A DNA stretch of 64,000 nucleotides from Betaproteobacteria bacterium. Lineage in GTDB: Bacteria; Pseudomonadota; Gammaproteobacteria; Burkholderiales; SG8-39. The notes under the pieces were generated by a model, which did no database searches, was not told where the DNA came from, and worked only from the letters and a program-made list of their open reading frames with translations. This document shows positions 19,836 through 29,744 of this stretch, piece after piece (the stretch's first letter is position 1; the number at the start of each line of letters is the position of its first letter). Where the stretch lies: assembly GCA_947479645.1 (NCBI GenBank), contig CANKAJ010000003.1:1-64000 (forward strand). Direction: 5' to 3'. The translations under genes were made by a program, and so were the position numbers.

Positions 19836-19956
19836 CTGTAAATCTCCTTTGGGTCTGGCGATGACTGTGCAAAAAATTACCAGGTTCGAGAGGCCATTTT
19901 CTTCTTATCCGAAATAGATAGCCGCACGAACAATAAGCGAACAACGCGCCAACAAA

Positions 19957-20952
19957 TTATGGCGTAAGTATGGTACTCCCGGTCGTCTTGCGCGCTTCCA
20001 GATCGCGATGCGCCTGCTGCACCTGCGCCATGGGATAACGCTGGTCAATCCTGATCTTCACCTTGCCACTCCCGACAACATCGAACAGGTCATCAGTCAT
20101 GACCTGTACATTTTCACGTGAAGAGAGATGCGTGAACAAGGTCTGCCGGGTCATGTACAACGACCCCTTGGCGCCCAGAATGCCAGGGGCAAACGGCGGA
20201 ACCACACCCGAAGCATTGCCAAAGCTGGCCATTAACCCGAAGGGAGCAAGACAATCCAGCGACTTCGCCCAGGTGTCCTTGCCAACCGAGTCATACACCA
20301 CCTTGACCCCCTTGCCACCGGTAATTTCCTTGACGCGAGCAAGGAAATCCTCATTAGAGTAGTTGATGACGTGAGCGGCGCCATGCTCGCGTGCCAGTGC
20401 ACATTTGGCGTCGGACCCGGCAGTGCCAATCAACTGCAATCCCAATGCCCTGGCCCATTGGCAGGCAATCAGCCCGACGCCACCGGCCGCGGCATGAAAC
20501 AGCACATGGTCACCCGCCTGCAAGCCGGCTTGAGGCAGCGTGCGTTTTAGCAGGTACTGCGCGGTGAGTCCCTTGAGCATCATTGCAGCGCCCGTCTCAA
20601 ATGAAATGGCATCAGGCAGGCGGCAGACGCACCAGGCCGGCATCACGCGCGCTTCGCTATAGCTTCCCGGCGGCAGACTGGCATAGGCGGCGCGATCCCC
20701 CGCCTTCAAGTGCGTGACGCCTTCGCCCACCGCCTCGATCACGCCGGCTCCCTCCATACCCAGTCGCAACGGCAATGGCAGTGCATAGATTCCGGTGCGC
20801 TGATAAACGTCGATGTAATTCAAGCCGATGGCGTGATGGCGGATGCGGATTTCACCCGGCCCCGGATCACCCACCATGACATCGACGAGCCTGAGTTGCT
20901 CGGGCCCGCCAATCTGATCGATCTGAACCGCCTTAACTGAATATTGGGTCAT
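19957..20952 (-). CDS. Quinone oxidoreductase (zinc-independent MDR)
   Basis: This 331-aa medium-chain reductase of the QOR type has the N-terminal GroES-like fold (GPGEIRIRHHAIGLNYIDVY), the nucleotide loop AAAGGVGLIACQWARALG and no structural or catalytic Cys-zinc set. It should reduce quinones or enones with NADPH. The start at MTQYSVKAVQ is supported by family alignment and a GGAG site; the frame stays open 18 codons upstream. It is divergent from the SDR gene, with about 190 nt between them. Confidence 0.92.
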   Translation of the reverse strand: MTQYSVKAVQIDQIGGPEQLRLVDVMVGDPGPGEIRIRHHAIGLNYIDVYQRTGIYALPLPLRLGMEGAGVIEAVGEGVTHLKAGDRAAYASLPPGSYSEARVMPAWCVCRLPDAISFETGAAMMLKGLTAQYLLKRTLPQAGLQAGDHVLFHAAAGGVGLIACQWARALGLQLIGTAGSDAKCALAREHGAAHVINYSNEDFLARVKEITGGKGVKVVYDSVGKDTWAKSLDCLAPFGLMASFGNASGVVPPFAPGILGAKGSLYMTRQTLFTHLSSRENVQVMTDDLFDVVGSGKVKIRIDQRYPMAQVQQAHRDLEARKTTGSTILTP

Positions 20953-21141
20953 GCTGATGCTCCGACATTGAATGTGAGTGGATTCTGGAACGACATCTTG
21001 CCACAAGTATATTCATGCTTTATGCCCCCTCCTTCCGGCTCGCGCTATCGGATAAACTTCGGCCTGCAAAGCAGTCCGAAAAACCAGTCCGAAAAATATT
21101 TCTCGGCTCTCAAACCTTTTTCACCCGACACAGGAATCCCC

Positions 21142-21909
21142 ATGCCCATCAACAGCCTGCCCCTCAAGGGCCAGACCGCCATCATCACCGGATCCGGACA
21201 AAATCTCGGACGCGGCATTGCCCTCACCTTCGCCCGTGCCGGCGCCAATGTTGTGGTCAACGGCCATCGCAATCAGGCCGCCATCGAGGCAGTCGCCGCA
21301 GAAGCCGAAAAAGAAGGCGTACAGGCCCTGGCAATACTGGCCGATGTCACCAACCCGGACGAAGTACAAGGCCTGGTTGACAAGACCATGACGAAATTCG
21401 GGCGAGTGGATATCGCCGTATCCAATGTCGGCATGCGCCTGCATCAGCCATTCCTGGATATCACCGTTGATGACTGGCACAAGGTCATGAACGCCAGCCT
21501 GAACTCGGCTTTCTACTTGGCGCGTTCCGTACTGCCGCTGATGAAGCAACAACGCCATGGCCGCATCATTCATATCTCCGGCCGCGACGGCTTCTTCACC
21601 CTGCCCAATCGCGCCCATAACGTGACAGCCAAGGCCGGCATGCACTCGCTGGCCAAGGCCATCGCACTGGAGTTTGGTCCATTCGGAATCACCGCCAATA
21701 CCGTTGCGCCCGGGCTGATGGACACGACGCGTGACCTCACTCAATACCCTGACTGGGCACGCGTCTCGGAGCAGCGCCGCCTGCAAATCCCCATGCGCCG
21801 CTTCGGCACCGGTGAGGACATGGGCGAAGCCTGTCTGTATCTGGCCGCCGGCGGGTCCTATGTGAGCGGCCAGTTGATCCAGGTTTGTGGAGCGGAATTC
21901 CTGTACTAA
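21142..21909 (+). CDS. SDR-family protein lacking the catalytic Tyr
   Basis: This 255-aa Rossmann protein has the cofactor motif TGSGQNLGRG and the structural strand IAVSNVGMRL in place of the usual NNAG. The catalytic Ser region is IIHISGRDG. The canonical YxxxK reads NVTAK, so the Lys is kept while the Tyr is Asn. The C-terminal VSGQLIQVCG is typical. It may be an SDR with altered chemistry or a non-catalytic member. I start at MPINSLPLKG because the upstream 66 codons lack similarity, and AGGAA lies just before this ATG. Confidence 0.88.
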   Translation: MPINSLPLKGQTAIITGSGQNLGRGIALTFARAGANVVVNGHRNQAAIEAVAAEAEKEGVQALAILADVTNPDEVQGLVDKTMTKFGRVDIAVSNVGMRLHQPFLDITVDDWHKVMNASLNSAFYLARSVLPLMKQQRHGRIIHISGRDGFFTLPNRAHNVTAKAGMHSLAKAIALEFGPFGITANTVAPGLMDTTRDLTQYPDWARVSEQRRLQIPMRRFGTGEDMGEACLYLAAGGSYVSGQLIQVCGAEFLY

Positions 21910-22025
21910 TCGACGCAAAGCTGCCAATCGCTGCCGGTCGGCCGGCAGACCATGAATACTGTCACGGGCCGCCCGCGGAAAATCGACTAAAATTCCCGCT
22001 CCCGATATCCTCCCATCAGACAAAA

Positions 22026-22559
22026 ATGAATCAACCAAAAACACCGCCTGAATTGCGCACTCTACCCCGCTGGATTTTTGCCAGCCGCTGGTTGCAGGCG
22101 CCGCTGTATATCGGCCTGATCGTCGCCCAGGCAGTCTATGTCTGGCAGTTCTGGGTGGAACTGATCCATCTCATCGGCATTACCGCAACCAAGGGCACCA
22201 CCGAGTCCGAGATCATGCTGGTGGTGCTGGGTCTGATCGATGTAGTGATGATCTCGAATCTGCTGGTCATGGTTATTGTCGGCGGCTGGGAAACCTTTGT
22301 ATCGCGCCTTGAACTTGACCAGCACCCTGACGAGCCGGAGTGGCTATCGCATGTCAACGCCGGCATGCTCAAGGTCAAGCTGGCCACCGCCATCATCGGC
22401 ATCTCTTCCATTCATCTGCTGAAAACCTTTATCAATGCGCCGGCCTACGATGAAAAAACCCTGATGTGGCAGACCATCATTCACTGCGCCTTTCTCTTAT
22501 CTGCCCTATCCATTGCGTGGACCGAACGCCTGACCGCAAAGCACGGAAGTGAACATTAG
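22026..22559 (+). CDS. YqhA/UPF0114-family membrane protein
   Basis: This 177-aa integral membrane protein has three to four hydrophobic segments (around 28-48, 65-90, 115-132 and 148-165) and the family signature VMISNLLVMVIVGGWETFVSRL. The N-terminal SRWLQAPLYIGLIVAQ is typical. Its function is not established; relatives are uncharacterised inner-membrane proteins. The start codon is preceded by an A-rich stretch. It lies 48 nt upstream of the fumarase gene on the same strand and may be co-transcribed with it. Confidence 0.88.
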   Translation: MNQPKTPPELRTLPRWIFASRWLQAPLYIGLIVAQAVYVWQFWVELIHLIGITATKGTTESEIMLVVLGLIDVVMISNLLVMVIVGGWETFVSRLELDQHPDEPEWLSHVNAGMLKVKLATAIIGISSIHLLKTFINAPAYDEKTLMWQTIIHCAFLLSALSIAWTERLTAKHGSEH

Positions 22560-22607
22560 CCTGATCTGCCCGGCGCTCGCAGCGCCGAAAACTGAAAAGA
22601 GAAGACC

Positions 22608-24134
22608 ATGACCGTCATCAAACAGGAAGACCTGACCCAGAGCGTAGCTGATGCCTTGCAATACATCAGCTACTATCATCCGAAGGATTTCATCCAGCAT
22701 CTGGCGCGCGCCTATGAGCGCGAGCAATCGCCCGCCGCCAAGGATGCCATCGCCCAGATCCTGACCAACTCGCGCATGTGCGCCGAGGGCCGTCGGCCAC
22801 TGTGCCAGGACACCGGTATCGTCAATGTCTTTCTGAAAATCGGCATGGACGTGCGCTGGGAGGGGTTTTCCGGATCAATAGCCGACGCCATCAACGCCGG
22901 TGTGCGACGTGCCTATACCCACCCGGACAATCCGCTGCGCGCCTCAATACTGTCCGACCCGATCTTTACGCGCAAGGACACCAAGGACAACACCCCAGCA
23001 GTGATCCACACCGAGGTTGTCCCTGGCAATACGGTGGAAGTAACCGTTGCCGCAAAAGGCGGCGGCTCGGAAAACAAATCGAAACTGGCCATGCTCAACC
23101 CGTCGGATTCCATCATTGACTGGGTATTGAAGACGGTACCCACAATGGGTGCCGGCTGGTGCCCGCCAGGAATGCTGGGCATCGGCGTGGGTGGCACCGC
23201 CGAGAAGGCCGTACTGATGGCCAAGGAGTCCCTGATGGCGCCGCTGGACATGCATGAACTGCTCGCCCGCGGCCCACAATCGAAGATCGAGGAACTGCGC
23301 ATCGAACTCTTTACCAAGGTGAATGCACTCGGCATCGGCGCGCAGGGTCTGGGCGGTCTTTCCACGGTGCTTGACGTCAAGATTCTGGACTATCCGACGC
23401 ATGCCGCATCAAAACCGATTGCCATGATTCCGAACTGCGCCGCGACACGCCACGTGCACTTTGTGCTGGATGGCTCGGGCGTCGCGGAGTTCGACCCGCC
23501 TTCACTGGAAGACTGGCCCAAGGTTGGCTGGACCGCTGCGCCGACGTCCAAGCGCGTCAATCTTGATACGCTGACCCCGGCCGAGGTGGCTGCCTGGAAG
23601 CCGGGTGAGATCCTGTTGCTCAACGGCAAGATGCTGACCGGCCGCGATGCCGCCCACAAGCGCATTGAAGGCATGCTTGAAAAAGGCGAGAAGCTGCCGG
23701 TGGACTTTACCAACCGGGTGATCTACTACGTCGGTCCGGTTGATCCGGTACGCGATGAAGTCGTCGGCCCTGCCGGCCCCACCACTTCCACGCGCATGGA
23801 CAAATTCACAGACATGATGCTGGCCAAAACCGGATTGATCGCGATGATCGGCAAGGCTGAGCGCGGTCCGGTTGCCATCGAAGCGATCAGCAGGAACAAG
23901 GCTGCCTATCTGATGGCGGTGGGCGGAGCCGCTTACCTGGTTGCCAAGGCCATCCGCAAGCAGAAAACGCTGGCCTTTGCCGATCTGGGCATGGAGGCGA
24001 TTTACGAGTTCGAAGTCAAGGATATGCCGGTCACAGTCGCAGTGGACTCCCAGGGAACGTCGGTGCATAACACCGGTCCTGCCGAATGGAAAAAGAAAAT
24101 CCGCGAGTTCAAGATCCCGGTTGCTGTCGCCTAG
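22608..24134 (+). CDS. Class I (iron-sulfur) fumarate hydratase
   Basis: This 508-aa TCA-cycle enzyme interconverts fumarate and malate. It is of the oxygen-sensitive [4Fe-4S] type, with EGRRPLCQDTG supplying one cluster Cys, the AKGGGSENKSKLAML block, the GIGVGGTAEKA loop, and a C-terminal beta domain (VGPAGPTTSTRMDKF). Length fits the single-polypeptide FumA/FumB type. The ATG follows AAGAGAAG. The TfpX/Z-like gene begins 26 nt downstream. Confidence 0.95.
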   Translation: MTVIKQEDLTQSVADALQYISYYHPKDFIQHLARAYEREQSPAAKDAIAQILTNSRMCAEGRRPLCQDTGIVNVFLKIGMDVRWEGFSGSIADAINAGVRRAYTHPDNPLRASILSDPIFTRKDTKDNTPAVIHTEVVPGNTVEVTVAAKGGGSENKSKLAMLNPSDSIIDWVLKTVPTMGAGWCPPGMLGIGVGGTAEKAVLMAKESLMAPLDMHELLARGPQSKIEELRIELFTKVNALGIGAQGLGGLSTVLDVKILDYPTHAASKPIAMIPNCAATRHVHFVLDGSGVAEFDPPSLEDWPKVGWTAAPTSKRVNLDTLTPAEVAAWKPGEILLLNGKMLTGRDAAHKRIEGMLEKGEKLPVDFTNRVIYYVGPVDPVRDEVVGPAGPTTSTRMDKFTDMMLAKTGLIAMIGKAERGPVAIEAISRNKAAYLMAVGGAAYLVAKAIRKQKTLAFADLGMEAIYEFEVKDMPVTVAVDSQGTSVHNTGPAEWKKKIREFKIPVAVA

Positions 24135-24160
24135 CGACACATTCCGCCGCAGGATTGCCC

Positions 24161-24919
24161 ATGCCCGCTTTCATGTCACCGGGAAAGCTGCGGGCCTTCC
24201 TGATTCATCTTGGCCTCAGCGCCGGCATTGTCGGCGTGGTCGCCATCCTGATGCTGTCGATCTGGTACCCGCAACCCTGGTTCCAGCACGATGGCGGTTG
24301 GACGGTGTTCCAGCTGATCATGGCGGTCGACGTGGTGTTGGGTCCCTTGCTGACCTTGATTGTTTTCAGACGCGGCAAGCCCGAACTGGCGCGCGACCTG
24401 ACCATCATTGCCACCATACAACTGGGCGCCCTCGCCTTTGGCGTCACCACGATGATGCAGCATCGACCGGCCTTCATCGTCTATGCTGAACAAAATTTCT
24501 TTGCCGTGACCTGGCATCAGGTAAAGCACGGTACCCGGGACATCGACCGCCTGAGCCAGCTGAGCCAGTCAACTCCGATACGGCAATTGAAGCTCGTCTA
24601 CCTGCAATTGCCCGCAGATCCGGAGCAGCGCGACGCACTTCGGCGTGAACAGAATAATAATGGACCGCTCATCGTCAGCCGCGGCGACTATTTCCAGGAA
24701 TTGACGCCTAAATACTGGGAAGAGATCCTTGGCCACGGATCGAGCGTGACTGAAATTGCCCGCAATGACCCGGACATTCAGGCAGCGCTGGAAAAGTTTC
24801 GCCAGCGCCACCCCGAACCGCTGGAAACATTTGCGTTCCTGCCCGTGGTCTGTCGCAACGATGTGGTGATGCTGGTTTTCGATCGCAAGACAAAAGCGCT
24901 CATTGATTGGCTGGAATGA
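24161..24919 (+). CDS. TfpX/TfpZ family type IV pilin accessory protein
   Basis: This 252-aa protein has three N-terminal membrane helices (about 9-32, 45-64 and 76-93) with the family pattern LRAFLIHLGLSAGIVG, WYPQPWF and DVVLGPLLTLIVF, then a soluble C-terminal domain. TfpX/TfpZ proteins assist assembly or modification of particular type IV pilins. No pilin gene is adjacent, so its partner lies elsewhere or its role differs. The start at MPAFMSPGK follows AGGATT, 26 nt after the fumarase stop. Confidence 0.82.
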   Translation: MPAFMSPGKLRAFLIHLGLSAGIVGVVAILMLSIWYPQPWFQHDGGWTVFQLIMAVDVVLGPLLTLIVFRRGKPELARDLTIIATIQLGALAFGVTTMMQHRPAFIVYAEQNFFAVTWHQVKHGTRDIDRLSQLSQSTPIRQLKLVYLQLPADPEQRDALRREQNNNGPLIVSRGDYFQELTPKYWEEILGHGSSVTEIARNDPDIQAALEKFRQRHPEPLETFAFLPVVCRNDVVMLVFDRKTKALIDWLE

Positions 24920-24942
24920 GCACGCGCCATACCTGAGTGAGA

Positions 24943-25902
24943 TTAATCCTCCGCCGTGGCACCCGATGCCTTGACGACCTCCGCCCAGGTGCTGACTTCA
25001 GCACGCAGAATCCTGGCAAACTCCTCAGGCTTGTTAGCCAGTGGTTCCGCGCCCAGATCGATCAGCCGCTTCTTGATTTCCGGGTCATGAGCGACACGGG
25101 CAATCTGCTCGGCCAGACGGTTGACGATCGGTCGCGGAGTCGCTGCCGGAGCCAATACTCCGTACCAGACATCGACTTCCATATTGACACCCGATTCCTT
25201 CATCGTCGGAACATCCGGCATGAGTTCGCTGCGCTTGGCACCGGTCAGTGCCAGCGCACGCAGTCGCCCCGCCTTTACGTGTGAGGAAATGGCCGGAATA
25301 TTGGCAAAGCTCAACTGCACCTCGGCGGCCACCAGCGCCGTCAACGAGGGCGCGCTACCCTTATAAGGTATGTGGGTCAGACTGGTCTTGGTCAGCGTCT
25401 TCAGCAATTCACCGGCCAGATGCTGGGTGGTGCCACTGCCGGCTGAAGAATAATTGAGCTGGCCGGGCTGTGAACGCGCCAGTTCGAGAAATTCCGCCAC
25501 GTTCCTTGCCGGAACCTTGGCATTCACGACCATGACGTTGGGGCTGGTTGAAAAAATGGTCACGGCTGTAAAGTCGCGCAAAGTATCGAATCCGACCTTT
25601 TTGTACAGCGACATGTTGATGGCGACGGCTGCCGTGTTCATCAATAGCGTATAGCCGTCAGGGGCGGCCTTGGCCACCAGTTCGTTGGCGATATTGGTGC
25701 CGGCACCGGGTCGGTTCTCCACCAGCACCTGCTGGCCCAGAAATTCGGACAGTTTGGGAGCCATCAAACGCGCATTGATGTCCACACCACCACCCGGCGT
25801 GAAACCAAGAATGATGCGCACCGGCTTGGTTGGGTAGGCCTGCGCCAGCGCGGTGATCGGCGCCATCAGGGTCAGCAGCAAAGCCAGTCGTCTAATGTGC
25901 AT
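24943..25902 (-). CDS. Bug/TctC-type solute receptor
   Basis: This 319-aa secreted receptor has a signal peptide (MHIRRLALLLTLMAPITALA) and the Bug core AYPTKPVRIILGFTPGGGVD and YKGSAPSLTALVAAEVQLSF. It binds an unknown carboxylate. The frame continues 120 codons further upstream across the phosphate transporter on another frame; that part lacks similarity, and GGGAA precedes the chosen ATG. It lies 14 nt from the PiT gene on the same strand, possibly read from the same transcript. No TctAB partner is nearby. Confidence 0.9.
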   Translation of the reverse strand: MHIRRLALLLTLMAPITALAQAYPTKPVRIILGFTPGGGVDINARLMAPKLSEFLGQQVLVENRPGAGTNIANELVAKAAPDGYTLLMNTAAVAINMSLYKKVGFDTLRDFTAVTIFSTSPNVMVVNAKVPARNVAEFLELARSQPGQLNYSSAGSGTTQHLAGELLKTLTKTSLTHIPYKGSAPSLTALVAAEVQLSFANIPAISSHVKAGRLRALALTGAKRSELMPDVPTMKESGVNMEVDVWYGVLAPAATPRPIVNRLAEQIARVAHDPEIKKRLIDLGAEPLANKPEEFARILRAEVSTWAEVVKASGATAED

Positions 25903-25916
25903 GTTGTTATTCCCAA

Positions 25917-26927
25917 TCAGAATATGAGGAAGCTGAGCCAATAGGCCACCGCCGCAACAAAGGCACTGGCAGGAATGGTGAATATCCAGGCCCAAACGAT
26001 ATTTCCGGCGACACCCCAGCGCACCGCGCTGGCGCGTCGCGTAGCACCCACGCCAACAATGGCCCCGGTGATGGTATGCGTTGTCGACACCGGAATTCCC
26101 AATGCCGTGGCGAGAAACAGTGTAATCGCGCCACCGGTCTCGGCGCAAAAACCGCCGACCGGCTTCAGCTTGGTGATTTTCTGTCCCATGGTCTTGACGA
26201 TGCGCCAGCCCCCGAACATCGTGCCCGCGGCAATCGCGATGTAGCAGGAGATGATTGTCCACAGTGGCGGCGATGTATCTGACGGAGCAACGTAGCCTGT
26301 TGCAATGAGCAACATCCAGATGATGCCGATGGTCTTTTGGGCATCATTCCCTCCATGACCAAGACTGTAGGCCCCGGCTGAAACCAGCTGAAGCCGCCGA
26401 AACCAGCGATCGACACGAGATGGTGTGGCGCGGCGAAACAACCATGAAACCAATACCACCATCATTGATCCGAGCAGAAACCCGAGCAATGGCGACACAA
26501 AAATAAATGCCACTGTCTTGAGTATGCCGCCGGCATTCAGCGCGCTGGCACCCGCTTTGGCCACCACAGCACCGACAATGCCGCCAATCAGCGCATGCGA
26601 CGAACTGCTCGGTATGCCGTAGTACCAGGTCAACACGTTCCAGGTTATCGCCCCCACCAGGGCACCGAACACCACGTGCGGACCGACCACTGCAGGATCC
26701 ACGATGCCCTTGCCGACAGTCGCCGCCACGCTCAGGTGAAAAATGAATATGGCAATGAAATTAAAACAGGCCGCAAACAGTACCGCCGTCCCGGGCTTGA
26801 GCACCCCGGTGGATACGACTGTTGCGATGGAATTGGCCGCATCATGAAAGCCATTCATGAAATCAAAGACCAGTGCAACCGCCACCAGCAGAATAACCAC
26901 CCACAGCGTCGCTTGAATCGACTCCAC
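25917..26927 (-). CDS. PiT-family inorganic phosphate transporter
   Basis: This 336-aa membrane protein has about ten helices and both halves of the PiT signature: FDFMNGFHDAANSIAT near the N terminus and GIPVSTTHTITGAIVGVG near the C terminus. It should import phosphate or metal-phosphate using the proton gradient. The start is GTG with a GAGG site. It lies 8 nt after the DUF47 gene, a standard pairing that supports the function. Confidence 0.95.
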   Translation of the reverse strand: MESIQATLWVVILLVAVALVFDFMNGFHDAANSIATVVSTGVLKPGTAVLFAACFNFIAIFIFHLSVAATVGKGIVDPAVVGPHVVFGALVGAITWNVLTWYYGIPSSSSHALIGGIVGAVVAKAGASALNAGGILKTVAFIFVSPLLGFLLGSMMVVLVSWLFRRATPSRVDRWFRRLQLVSAGAYSLGHGGNDAQKTIGIIWMLLIATGYVAPSDTSPPLWTIISCYIAIAAGTMFGGWRIVKTMGQKITKLKPVGGFCAETGGAITLFLATALGIPVSTTHTITGAIVGVGATRRASAVRWGVAGNIVWAWIFTIPASAFVAAVAYWLSFLIF

Positions 26928-26935
26928 CGTTCGCC

Positions 26936-27583
26936 TCAGGAATTCTCGAGGACAATGCCCTCGATCAGATTGGCAACGTCCTCACAGCGATCGGTAATGG
27001 TCTCGAGCAGTTCGTATATTGCCTTGAGCTTGATCACTTCGCGCACATCGGGCTCTTCTCGAAACAACTTGCCCATGGCCGAGCGAAGCACGCGGTCGGC
27101 ATCCGACTCGAGTTGATCAATCTCCTCGCAGGTCTTGAGCGCCGCTTCGGCGGTGGCGGGCTTTGCCACATCGCCAATCAACGACACCGCATGCCGCAAA
27201 CGCTGACAGCACTTCAAACTGAGTTCGGTCAGTCGCACGATTTCATTGGTCATGCTGCGCATGTCATACAGGATGATGGTCTCGGCAGAGTCCTGGATCA
27301 GGTCAGCCACATCGTCCATGGTGTTGATCAGCGAATGAATCTGCTCGCGATCGATGGGCGTGATGAAGGTCTTGTGCAGGGTGCGGTTGACTTCGTGGGT
27401 AATGCGATCAGCCGCATGCTCGGCATCGTCAACTGCCCGCGCATGTTGTTCCCGCAAATGCGGCGTGCCGTAATTGTCCACCAGCTGCGACAATGCGACA
27501 GCCGACTTGACGATGCAATCAGCGTGCTGATTGAACATCTGAAAAAAATTGCCGTCTTGCGGCAGCAGTTTCGCAAAGATCAT
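26936..27583 (-). CDS. DUF47-family phosphate transport regulator
   Basis: This 215-aa all-helical PhoU-like protein has the characteristic LLPQDGNFFQMFNQHAD opening and paired metal-binding patterns (HEVNRTLHKTFITPIDREQI, then DDVADLIQDSAE). DUF47 proteins accompany PiT carriers and modulate them. AAAGGAA precedes the ATG at MIFAKLL. It is the first gene of the PiT operon and is divergent from the MFS gene at 27759 across 175 nt. Confidence 0.94.
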   Translation of the reverse strand: MIFAKLLPQDGNFFQMFNQHADCIVKSAVALSQLVDNYGTPHLREQHARAVDDAEHAADRITHEVNRTLHKTFITPIDREQIHSLINTMDDVADLIQDSAETIILYDMRSMTNEIVRLTELSLKCCQRLRHAVSLIGDVAKPATAEAALKTCEEIDQLESDADRVLRSAMGKLFREEPDVREVIKLKAIYELLETITDRCEDVANLIEGIVLENS

Positions 27584-27758
27584 TGTAATTCCTTTGAACT
27601 CATCGCCTGGGGCAGCAGCCACGGCGCTTTGAGCTGATGATTTATTCTTGTTTGGAGTCTACACGCGCAGCGCATTTTCGGCTTGGCGAATGACCGGAAT
27701 TGCTCTCGTCCATGCTGGACATGAACAGCTTCGAGGCGCAATCTGTTATTTTCCGCTC

Positions 27759-29012
27759 ATGCTTGAAAAGAAACGCCGATTCTACTTTTTTTCGCCGCTC
27801 CGCAACCGCGCCGCGGCCATGCCTTTTATCATGCTCACCGCGCTGATCGACATGATCTCGATCGGGCTGATCATTCCGGTACTGCCGGCGCTGGTGGGCA
27901 GTTTCACCTCAGCGCCGGCAGACCAGGCTTTCTGGTATGGCGTGGTGACCTTTGCCTTCGGTTTTGCCAATTTCTTTGCCAGCCCGGTCCTGGGAGCGCT
28001 GTCGGACAGTCGGGGCCGTCGTCCGGTGCTGCTGCTCGGCTTCTTCGGTCTGGCATTGACCTTCTTCGGCACTGCGCTGGCCACCGCACTATGGATGTTG
28101 ATCGCCGTTCGGCTGATCAGCGGCGCCATGCAGTCCAATCTGACCATCGCCAATGCCTATGTCGCCGACTTTACGCCGCCCGAGGATCGTGCCAGGCGTT
28201 TTGGCATGCTGGGGGCGATGTTCGGCGTGGGCTTCATCCTGGGCCCGGTCATGGGCGGCGTGCTGGGGGCTATCAATCTGCACCTGCCCTTTTATGTCGC
28301 CGGCTGCCTTGCCATGGTCAACCTGGCCTACGGCTACCTGGTGCTACCCGAATCGCTGCCCGTCGAACGCAGAAACCGCTTCGACTGGAAAGCTGCCACG
28401 CCCGTCAATGCACTGCGCGCACTGGCGCAACTAAAGAATGCCGGACGCCTGGCCGCCGTGGTGACCTGCAGCGGACTTGCCCAATTCCTGCTGTATACCT
28501 GCTGGGTGCTTTATACGACCTTCAAGTTCGGCTGGGGACCGCTGGAGAACGGCTGGTCGCTGGCAGCGATCGGCATTGTCTCGGCAATCGTGCAGGGCCT
28601 GTTGCTGGAACGCCTGCTCAAGCACTTCACCCCTCGCAGACTCGCCACACTCGGACTGGCCTCAACGACAGTCGCCTATGTATTGTGGGGCGCGGCCAGC
28701 GAGAGCTGGATGATGTTCGCCATTATCTTCTTCAACCTGCTGGGCACCACCGTTTCGGCATCCATTCAAAGCATCATCTCCGGCTCCGCGGATGAGCACA
28801 ATCAGGGCAGGATACTGGGCGCAGTCAACGGACTGAACAGCCTGATGGCGGTCATTGCACCAGCGCTCGGTGCACCGCTGCTGATGATGATCTCGACCCT
28901 GGACAAGGGAGACTGGCGTATCGGCATGCCGTTCTACGTCTGTGCCCTGCTGCAGGGAGCAGCGCTCCTGCTCGCCGTCTGGCATTTTCGACGCGAGCGC
29001 ATGGCGAACTGA
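27759..29012 (+). CDS. TCR/Tet-like MFS transporter
   Basis: This 417-aa, 12-helix major facilitator has motif [17 protein letters not shown] after TM2 and the motif C-like [14 protein letters not shown] in TM5, the pattern of drug:H+ antiporters of the 12-TM tetracycline-exporter type. The substrate is unknown. The start at [10 protein letters not shown] is chosen because the N-terminal basic segment precedes TM1; the ribosome-binding site is weak, and an upstream in-frame start adds 37 residues of doubtful value. Confidence 0.88.
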   Translation: MLEKKRRFYFFSPLRNRAAAMPFIMLTALIDMISIGLIIPVLPALVGSFTSAPADQAFWYGVVTFAFGFANFFASPVLGALSDSRGRRPVLLLGFFGLALTFFGTALATALWMLIAVRLISGAMQSNLTIANAYVADFTPPEDRARRFGMLGAMFGVGFILGPVMGGVLGAINLHLPFYVAGCLAMVNLAYGYLVLPESLPVERRNRFDWKAATPVNALRALAQLKNAGRLAAVVTCSGLAQFLLYTCWVLYTTFKFGWGPLENGWSLAAIGIVSAIVQGLLLERLLKHFTPRRLATLGLASTTVAYVLWGAASESWMMFAIIFFNLLGTTVSASIQSIISGSADEHNQGRILGAVNGLNSLMAVIAPALGAPLLMMISTLDKGDWRIGMPFYVCALLQGAALLLAVWHFRRERMAN

Positions 29013-29118
29013 GGTTTCATCCCCGGTCCAATTCCTCACAGACATGTCATTTTGTCAATAATTTCAATGATGAATGCGATTTGCACACACATCCCTGACA
29101 GGCTATATTGCGCCACAT

Positions 29119-29625
29119 ATGAATTTCAAATATCTCCTGATCGGCGCTATCTTTGCCTGCGTAATGGCTGCGCAGGCTGCATTCGCCGACGAGTCCTCCA
29201 CGCAGGCGGGTGACAGCGATTCAGCATTGTTTCGCTATCGCGATGGCGCCCAGAAGATCATTGACCAGGCGCTGGATCTGGTCGGCATTCGCTATCGCCG
29301 TGGTGGCGACACCCCGCAGAGCGGCTTCGACTGTTCGGGCTTTGTGGATCATGTTTTCCAGGAAACGCTGGGACTGATCCTGCCCCGCAGTTCACGCGAA
29401 CTCAGCAAGACCGGCACCGAGGTATCCAGGGATGAACTGAAGCCGGGCGACCTGGTATTTTTCCGGACGATCAGAAACGCCATTTCGCACGTAGGCATTT
29501 ACGTCGGCGATCACCGCTTCGTGCATGCGCCACGACCCGGGCAATCAGTCGGTATCACTGACCTGCGCGAGCAGTATTGGGCCAAGCGCTATTCTGGCGC
29601 CCGCCGCGTCGAGCAGCAGCAATAA
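29119..29625 (+). CDS. NlpC/P60 (C40) cell-wall hydrolase
   Basis: This 168-aa protein has a signal peptide (ending about ...QAAFA) and an NlpC/P60 domain with the catalytic Cys in GFDCSGFVDHVF and His in AISHVGIYVGD, followed by the HAPRPG segment. It should cleave stem peptides of peptidoglycan in the periplasm, as Spr-like or MepS-like enzymes do. The start is set at MNFKYLL, directly before the hydrophobic stretch. It stands alone between two transporter genes. Confidence 0.92.
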   Translation: MNFKYLLIGAIFACVMAAQAAFADESSTQAGDSDSALFRYRDGAQKIIDQALDLVGIRYRRGGDTPQSGFDCSGFVDHVFQETLGLILPRSSRELSKTGTEVSRDELKPGDLVFFRTIRNAISHVGIYVGDHRFVHAPRPGQSVGITDLREQYWAKRYSGARRVEQQQ

Positions 29626-29744
29626 CCACTCGCAACGCGAGTATCACTGGCGCCCCGTCAGAAGCATCAACGACGAGGCATGGCATGCTGGCAGGATCAG
29701 CTTGCCATGCACCGAATTGAATTGATCCGGCGACATCGACCGAA

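Noticed and set aside
21121..22044. A 307-codon minus-strand frame opposite the SDR gene
   Set aside because: Antisense to a well-supported Rossmann protein; no similarity to any family seen.
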